A stretch of 8,832 bases of DNA from Treponema sp. (GTDB lineage Bacteria > Spirochaetota > Spirochaetia > Treponematales > Breznakiellaceae): contig JAIRMT010000064.1 in assembly GCA_031258505.1 (NCBI GenBank), positions 1 to 8,832 of the forward strand, in the 5' to 3' direction. Positions within the stretch are counted from its first letter, which is position 1, and each line of letters begins with the position of its first letter. The translations under genes and the position numbers were made by a program. Positions 6,530 through 8,832 of this stretch are shown in pieces. Under the pieces are notes generated by a model. That model ran no database searches, had not been told where the DNA came from, and saw only the letters and a program-made list of their open reading frames with translations.

Positions 6530-7364
6530 TTGCCTTCTCATGGCGTTTAGCTTCGCGCCACAAGTTTTCCATAAGTTCGATGTTTTCTTTGCTCATTTCT
6601 CTACCGCGTTCTTTTATATGCTGCTCGATAAACTTGAAGCGGCGGGAAAATTTACTATTTGCCCGACCCAGCGCGATTGACGGGTCAACCTTGAGGAAAC
6701 GGCAGAGGTTTGCCGCCACAAAAAGTACGTCGCCCAGTTCCTCCTCCAGATGAGCTTGCGCGATGTTTTTACCTTCCTCTGTAGTCTGTTCAGCAAGCGT
6801 ATCCGCTGCTTCTCTGCTCTCATTCAGCTCTTCCTCCAGCTTATCGTAGATACCTTTCACATAAAACCAGTCAAAGCCGACCTTAGCCGCCTTTTTCTGG
6901 AGCTTGTAGGCGCGTTCCAGAGGCGGCAGTCCCCCATGCACCTCATCAAGTATTGATTCTTTAGGCTTTCGCCCTTCCTGCTCAATCTTAATCCGCGCCC
7001 AGTTCCGCAGTACCTCATCACTATCCTTAACCTTTTCGTTACCAAACACATGAGGATGCCGCCGCACGAGTTTTTGTGAGACTGTCTCAAGTACATCAGC
7101 CACAGAGAAGCATCCTTCCTGCTCGTACATATACGCCAGCATGGTTGTAACGAGGAAGACATCGCCCAGTTCTTCCTTGATATGTTCTGAGTCTTGCTCC
7201 CCAATAGCTTCAACACATTCATAGGTTTCTTCTATTAAATCGCTGCGGAGACTGAGAGGCGTCTGTTCCCGATCCCAAGGACAGCCGTCCGGCGCGCGTA
7301 AACGGGTAATAATGTCATACAAGCCTTTGAAGGCTCTTGCTTCAGGTTCAGGTTGTTCTGTCAT
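6510..7364 (-). CDS. mazG: MazG nucleoside triphosphate pyrophosphohydrolase
   Basis: The product is 284 aa, slightly longer than E. coli MazG (263 aa). MazG hydrolyses NTPs and dNTPs to NMP and pyrophosphate, which cleans the nucleotide pool and lowers (p)ppGpp-related stress signalling. Both MazG repeats are present and intact. The N-terminal one has CPWDREQT (28-35), EETYE (45-49) and EELGD (64-68); the C-terminal one has EEELNE (177-182) and EEELGD (207-212). VGFDW (162-166) marks the linker into the C-terminal domain. The acidic residues expected to bind Mg2+ in the catalytic C-terminal domain are all there. A longer form from a TTG at 7412 is possible but would begin inside the promoter and repeat region; the ATG at 7364 fits the family N-terminus. 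First gene of the minus-strand cluster, overlapping the CDF gene by 20 bp. Confidence 0.95.
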   Translation of the reverse strand: MTEQPEPEARAFKGLYDIITRLRAPDGCPWDREQTPLSLRSDLIEETYECVEAIGEQDSEHIKEELGDVFLVTTMLAYMYEQEGCFSVADVLETVSQKLVRRHPHVFGNEKVKDSDEVLRNWARIKIEQEGRKPKESILDEVHGGLPPLERAYKLQKKAAKVGFDWFYVKGIYDKLEEELNESREAADTLAEQTTEEGKNIAQAHLEEELGDVLFVAANLCRFLKVDPSIALGRANSKFSRRFKFIEQHIKERGREMSKENIELMENLWREAKRHEKANAPSKR

Positions 7365-7400
7365 AGATAACAGTATAGCGAAAGGCTGAAAGAATGATCC
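7365..7400 (-). promoter_or_regulatory. Possible promoter of the mazG cluster
   Basis: On the minus strand TATACT (complement of 7372-7377) matches a sigma-70 -10 box in five of six positions. A good -35 box is not visible: the hexamer at the right distance (around 7395-7401) matches TTGACA in only about three positions. A start six or seven bases after the -10 box would fall one or two bases before the mazG ATG, and no Shine-Dalgarno is present there, so the transcript could be leaderless. The 23-bp repeat array begins within about ten bases upstream. Confidence 0.35.
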
Positions 7401-7408
7401 AGTGCTAA

Positions 7409-7665
7409 CCAATAGCGCGAGCCTAGCGCGGGAAGCGGTAATAGCTTAGCGCGGGAAGCGGTAGTCGCTTAGAGCGGGAAGCGGTAATAGCTTAGAGCGT
7501 GAAGCGGTAATAGCTTAGAGCGTGAAGCGGTAATAGCTTAGAGCGGGAAGCGGTAATAGCTTAGCGCGTGAAGCGGTAGTCGCTTAGAGCGGGAAGTGGT
7601 AATAGCCTAGAGCGGGAAGTGGTAATAGCCTAGAGCGTGAAGCGGTAGTCGCTTAGAGCGGGAAG
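7409..7665. repeat. 23-bp tandem repeat array
   Basis: Eleven units with an exact 23-bp period can be counted from the GAAG at 7432, 7455, 7478, 7501, 7524, 7547, 7570, 7593, 7616, 7639 and 7662. A degenerate partial unit precedes them from about 7409. Within a unit the order is GAAGCGGTA, ATAGC or GTCGC, then TTAGAGCGG, with substitutions but no indels (CGGG/CGTG, AAGCGG/AAGTGG, TTAG/CTAG, GAGCG/GCGCG). Units with the GTCGCTT variant can form a small CGCTT/AAGCG stem across the unit boundary. A period not divisible by three and the stop codons in the units make coding unlikely. It lies between the mazG promoter region and the GC-rich array. Confidence 0.95.
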
Positions 7666-7946
7666 GCGCGGGTGTGTGGCACCGAAGGCAAGTGGCACCG
7701 AAGGCAAGGCGTGGGTGTGTGGCACCGAAGGCAAGTGGCACCGAAGGCAAGGCGTGGGTGTGTGGCACCGAAGGCAAGGCGTGGGTGTCTGGCACCGAAG
7801 GCAAGTGGCACCGAAGGCAAGGCGCGGGTGTGGCATCGGGAAGGCGTGGGTGTCTGGCACCGAAGGCAAGGCGTGGGTGTCTGGCACCGAAGGCAAGGCG
7901 TGGGTGTCTGGCACCGAAGGTGTGGGTGCGTGGCACCGGGAAGGCG
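7666..7946. repeat. GC-rich composite array of 16-bp and 27-bp units
   Basis: Units begin with GGCACCG or GGCATCG at 7678, 7694, 7721, 7737, 7764, 7791, 7807, 7832, 7856, 7883, 7910 and 7932. The lengths are 16, 27, 16, 27, 27, 16, 25, 24, 27, 27 and 22 bp. The short unit is GGCACCGAAGGCAAGT; the long one shares its beginning and adds GGCGTGGGTGTST. Each junction can form a microhairpin, GGTGY-NTG-GCACC. The array has no stop codons in several frames simply because TA and TGA are absent, which creates spurious ORFs with GTEGKA-like repeats on the + strand and Pro/His-rich ones on the minus strand. It leads straight into the leader of the first protease gene. Confidence 0.93.
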
Positions 7947-7999
7947 CGGTGTTGTTTCTTGCCTTATGAGGGTGTATGCTTGAAAGCAAGGTGAAGAAT

Positions 8000-8413
8000 A
8001 TGGGGGAAGTAAGAACAGAAATCACTCTGGTAAATCTTAGGGATGCGGGTAAAGCGGTGGATGGGATCATCTCACAGGTCGAAGTTCGGCGGCTCACGGT
8101 CAATGCGGTGGTTGATACTGGCGCATGGACACTGGTTATCAACGAGGCAACGCGGGAAAAGCTGGGGCTGCGGATAAAAAAAACTGGTGAGGCAACAGTT
8201 GCCGGTGGGGGGAAAGTCTCCAGCGAGATAACCGAATATGTGGAGATCCTCTGGAAAGATCGGGAAGCCGCCTGTGAAGCGGTAGTCCTTCCCGGCGAGG
8301 TGGATGTGCTCCTGGGCGCGCTACCCCTTGAAATAATGGATTTGACGGTGAACCCCAAACGGCAAGAAGTTGTCGGCGCTCATGGCGATACGGTACGCAA
8401 CGTGATTAAGTAA
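8000..8413 (+). CDS. Clan AA (retropepsin-like) aspartic protease, copy 1
   Basis: The product is 137 aa, the size of a single retropepsin-like domain that must dimerise to form an active site. The catalytic triad D39-T40-G41 lies in the hydrophobic context NAVVDTGAWTLVI. The second hallmark, a hydrophobic-hydrophobic-Gly, is seen in VLLGALPLE (103-111), followed by the family-typical MDLTVNP. There is no signal peptide or membrane segment, so it is probably cytoplasmic; the substrate is unknown. I chose the ATG at 8000 because AAGGTG lies six bases upstream and the protein then begins MGEVR. An in-frame ATG at 7976, preceded by GAGGG, would add eight residues and cannot be excluded. Residues 13-28 are the variable segment that differs from copy 2. 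A terminator follows 67 bp after the stop. Confidence 0.88.
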   Translation: MGEVRTEITLVNLRDAGKAVDGIISQVEVRRLTVNAVVDTGAWTLVINEATREKLGLRIKKTGEATVAGGGKVSSEITEYVEILWKDREAACEAVVLPGEVDVLLGALPLEIMDLTVNPKRQEVVGAHGDTVRNVIK

Positions 8414-8479
8414 GCCGTGTTATCACGGGGTCGGCTGGGAATAAGGTTTAGCAACGGCGCATACGGGGCTGTTGTAGGC
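8414..8479 (+). other. Structured 3' region with two small hairpins
   Basis: Downstream of the protease stop, CCGTG-TTAT-CACGG (8415-8428) is a perfect 5-bp hairpin. CAACGGC (8452-8458) can pair with GCTGTTG (8468-8474) with one G-U wobble. Together with the terminator after them they make a 3' UTR of about 100 nt with three hairpins. No ORF is convincing here. It could be a plain 3' UTR or a small RNA. Confidence 0.4.
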
Positions 8480-8516
8480 AAGGGTCGTGGCTGTGGCAGT
8501 GGGCGACCCTTTTTTT
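8480..8516 (+). terminator. Rho-independent terminator after protease copy 1
   Basis: AAGGGTCG (8480-8487) pairs perfectly with CGACCCTT (8504-8511), enclosing a 16-nt G-rich loop, and the stem runs into seven consecutive T (8510-8516). This is a good intrinsic terminator on the + strand for the protease transcript. Confidence 0.75.
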
Positions 8517-8524
8517 GTGTATGT

Positions 8525-8590
8525 GGCACCGGGAAGGTGTGGGTGTCTGGCACCGAAGGCGTGGGTGCGTGGCACCGGGAAGGCGTGGTG
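8525..8590. repeat. Short GC-rich array before protease copy 2
   Basis: Three units beginning GGCACCG at 8525, 8549 and 8571 are of the same kind as the units of 7666-7946. They occupy the same position relative to the protease leader. The much smaller unit number shows that array length differs between the two gene copies. Confidence 0.88.
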
Positions 8591-8638
8591 TTGTTTCTTG
8601 CCTTATGAGGGTGTATGCTTGAAAGCAAGGTGAAGAAT

Positions 8639-8832
8639 ATGGGGGAAGTAAGAACAGAAATCACTCTGGTAAACATCGGGGATCAAGAAGTCGCGAAACG
8701 GGGGTATATGCCGCAGGATCAAGTTCGGCGGCTCACGGTCAATGCGGTGGTTGATACTGGCGCATGGACACTGGTTATCAACGAGGCAACGCGGGAAAAG
8801 CTGGGGCTGCGGATAAAAAAAACTGGTGAGGC
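8639..8832 (+). CDS. Clan AA aspartic protease, copy 2 (partial, cut by window edge)
   Basis: This is the 5' part of a second protease gene: 64 codons plus two bases, open to the right edge. It begins MGEVRTEITLVN like copy 1 and has the same D-T-G triad at residues 39-41. The leader with AAGGTG six bases upstream is identical to that of copy 1, and an in-frame ATG at 8615 is the alternative start. Twelve of residues 13-28 differ from copy 1, with only D15, A19, G22 and Q26 shared there, while all other visible residues are identical. The intact frame across the diverged segment suggests that the copy is functional, not decaying. Confidence 0.88.
   Translation, partial: MGEVRTEITLVNIGDQEVAKRGYMPQDQVRRLTVNAVVDTGAWTLVINEATREKLGLRIKKTGE

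Larger units (their letters stand above)
7895..8832 (+). repeat. 639-bp tandem duplication carrying the protease gene
   Basis: The sequence from 7895 onward recurs at 8534 onward with a constant offset of 639 bp, up to the right edge. The duplicated unit is the end of the GC-rich array, the protease leader, the protease gene and, by inference, its terminator region. Between the copies, 7948-8034 and 8587-8673 are identical, as are 8084-8193 and 8723-8832. The 51 bases between these blocks differ strongly. The second copy is incomplete only because the window ends. Confidence 0.95.

Noticed and set aside
7409..7665. CRISPR or iteron origin
   Set aside because: There are no unique spacers, and no replication initiator gene or AT-rich unwinding region is nearby.
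7672..7994. Three overlapping + strand ORFs encoding GTEGKA/WHRRQ-type repeat proteins
   Set aside because: All are open only because the tandem repeat lacks stop codons; 16-bp units shift the frame, no frame is favoured and none has a ribosome binding site.
8033..8083. Diversity-generating retroelement variable region
   Set aside because: Differences are not confined to sites where one copy has A, the segment is not at a gene 3' end, and no reverse transcriptase or template repeat is in the window.
7607..8358. Minus-strand Pro/His-rich ORFs across the array and antisense to the protease
   Set aside because: They are shadows of the repeat and of the clearly real protease gene, with low-complexity products.
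8000..8832. Part of a retrotransposon or retrovirus-like element because of the retropepsin fold
   Set aside because: No reverse transcriptase, integrase or long terminal repeat is seen; small stand-alone clan AA proteases are known in bacteria.

Overview
The window looks like an accessory, repeat-rich stretch of a spirochaete chromosome, probably a Treponema of the gut-symbiont type. The basis is the relaxed spirochaete-style lipobox, the tandem retroviral-type aspartic protease genes set in long tandem repeats, and moderate GC content. This is an inference: no rRNA or other phylogenetic marker is present.

Layout, left to right. Bases 1-234 hold ten tandem copies of a 24-bp hairpin-forming repeat that runs off the left edge. 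Two more inverted repeats follow (238-252 and 309-371). A Trp-rich putative lipoprotein gene lies on the + strand (432-1262). Its 3' end overlaps, tail to tail, the last gene of a four-gene minus-strand cluster. In transcription order this cluster is mazG (7364-6510), a cation diffusion facilitator transporter (6529-5603), an unrecognised 638-aa helical protein (5588-3672), and an 805-aa fusion of a GatB-like half with an L-asparaginase/GatD-like half (3639-1222). The genes overlap or are 14 to 32 bp apart, so they are probably one operon, read from a weak promoter just upstream of mazG. From 7409 to 7665 there are eleven copies of a 23-bp repeat next to that promoter. From 7666 to 7946 there is a second, GC-rich array built from 16-bp and 27-bp units. 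The right end carries two tandem copies, 639 bp apart, of a small clan AA (retropepsin-like) aspartic protease gene. The second copy is cut by the window edge, and a terminator and a short repeat array lie between the copies.

Two observations stand out. (1) The GatB-asparaginase fusion joins, in one bacterial polypeptide, the two protein families that archaea use as the separate GatE and GatD subunits. Both halves have lost conserved active-site residues: the EVH histidine, the LIEI glutamate and the RCDAN aspartate on the GatB side, and the GGT nucleophile threonine and TGAQ motif on the asparaginase side. It may be a repurposed, tRNA- or amino-acid-sensing protein rather than an amidotransferase. 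(2) The two protease copies are identical over at least 87 bp upstream and 110 bp downstream of a 51-bp segment in which 27 bases differ without any indel. This is a mosaic pattern that suggests cassette exchange or gene conversion.

How the operon genes cooperate is not visible from the sequence. MazG (nucleotide pyrophosphohydrolase) and a divalent-metal exporter are housekeeping or stress functions, and the link to the fusion protein is positional only.
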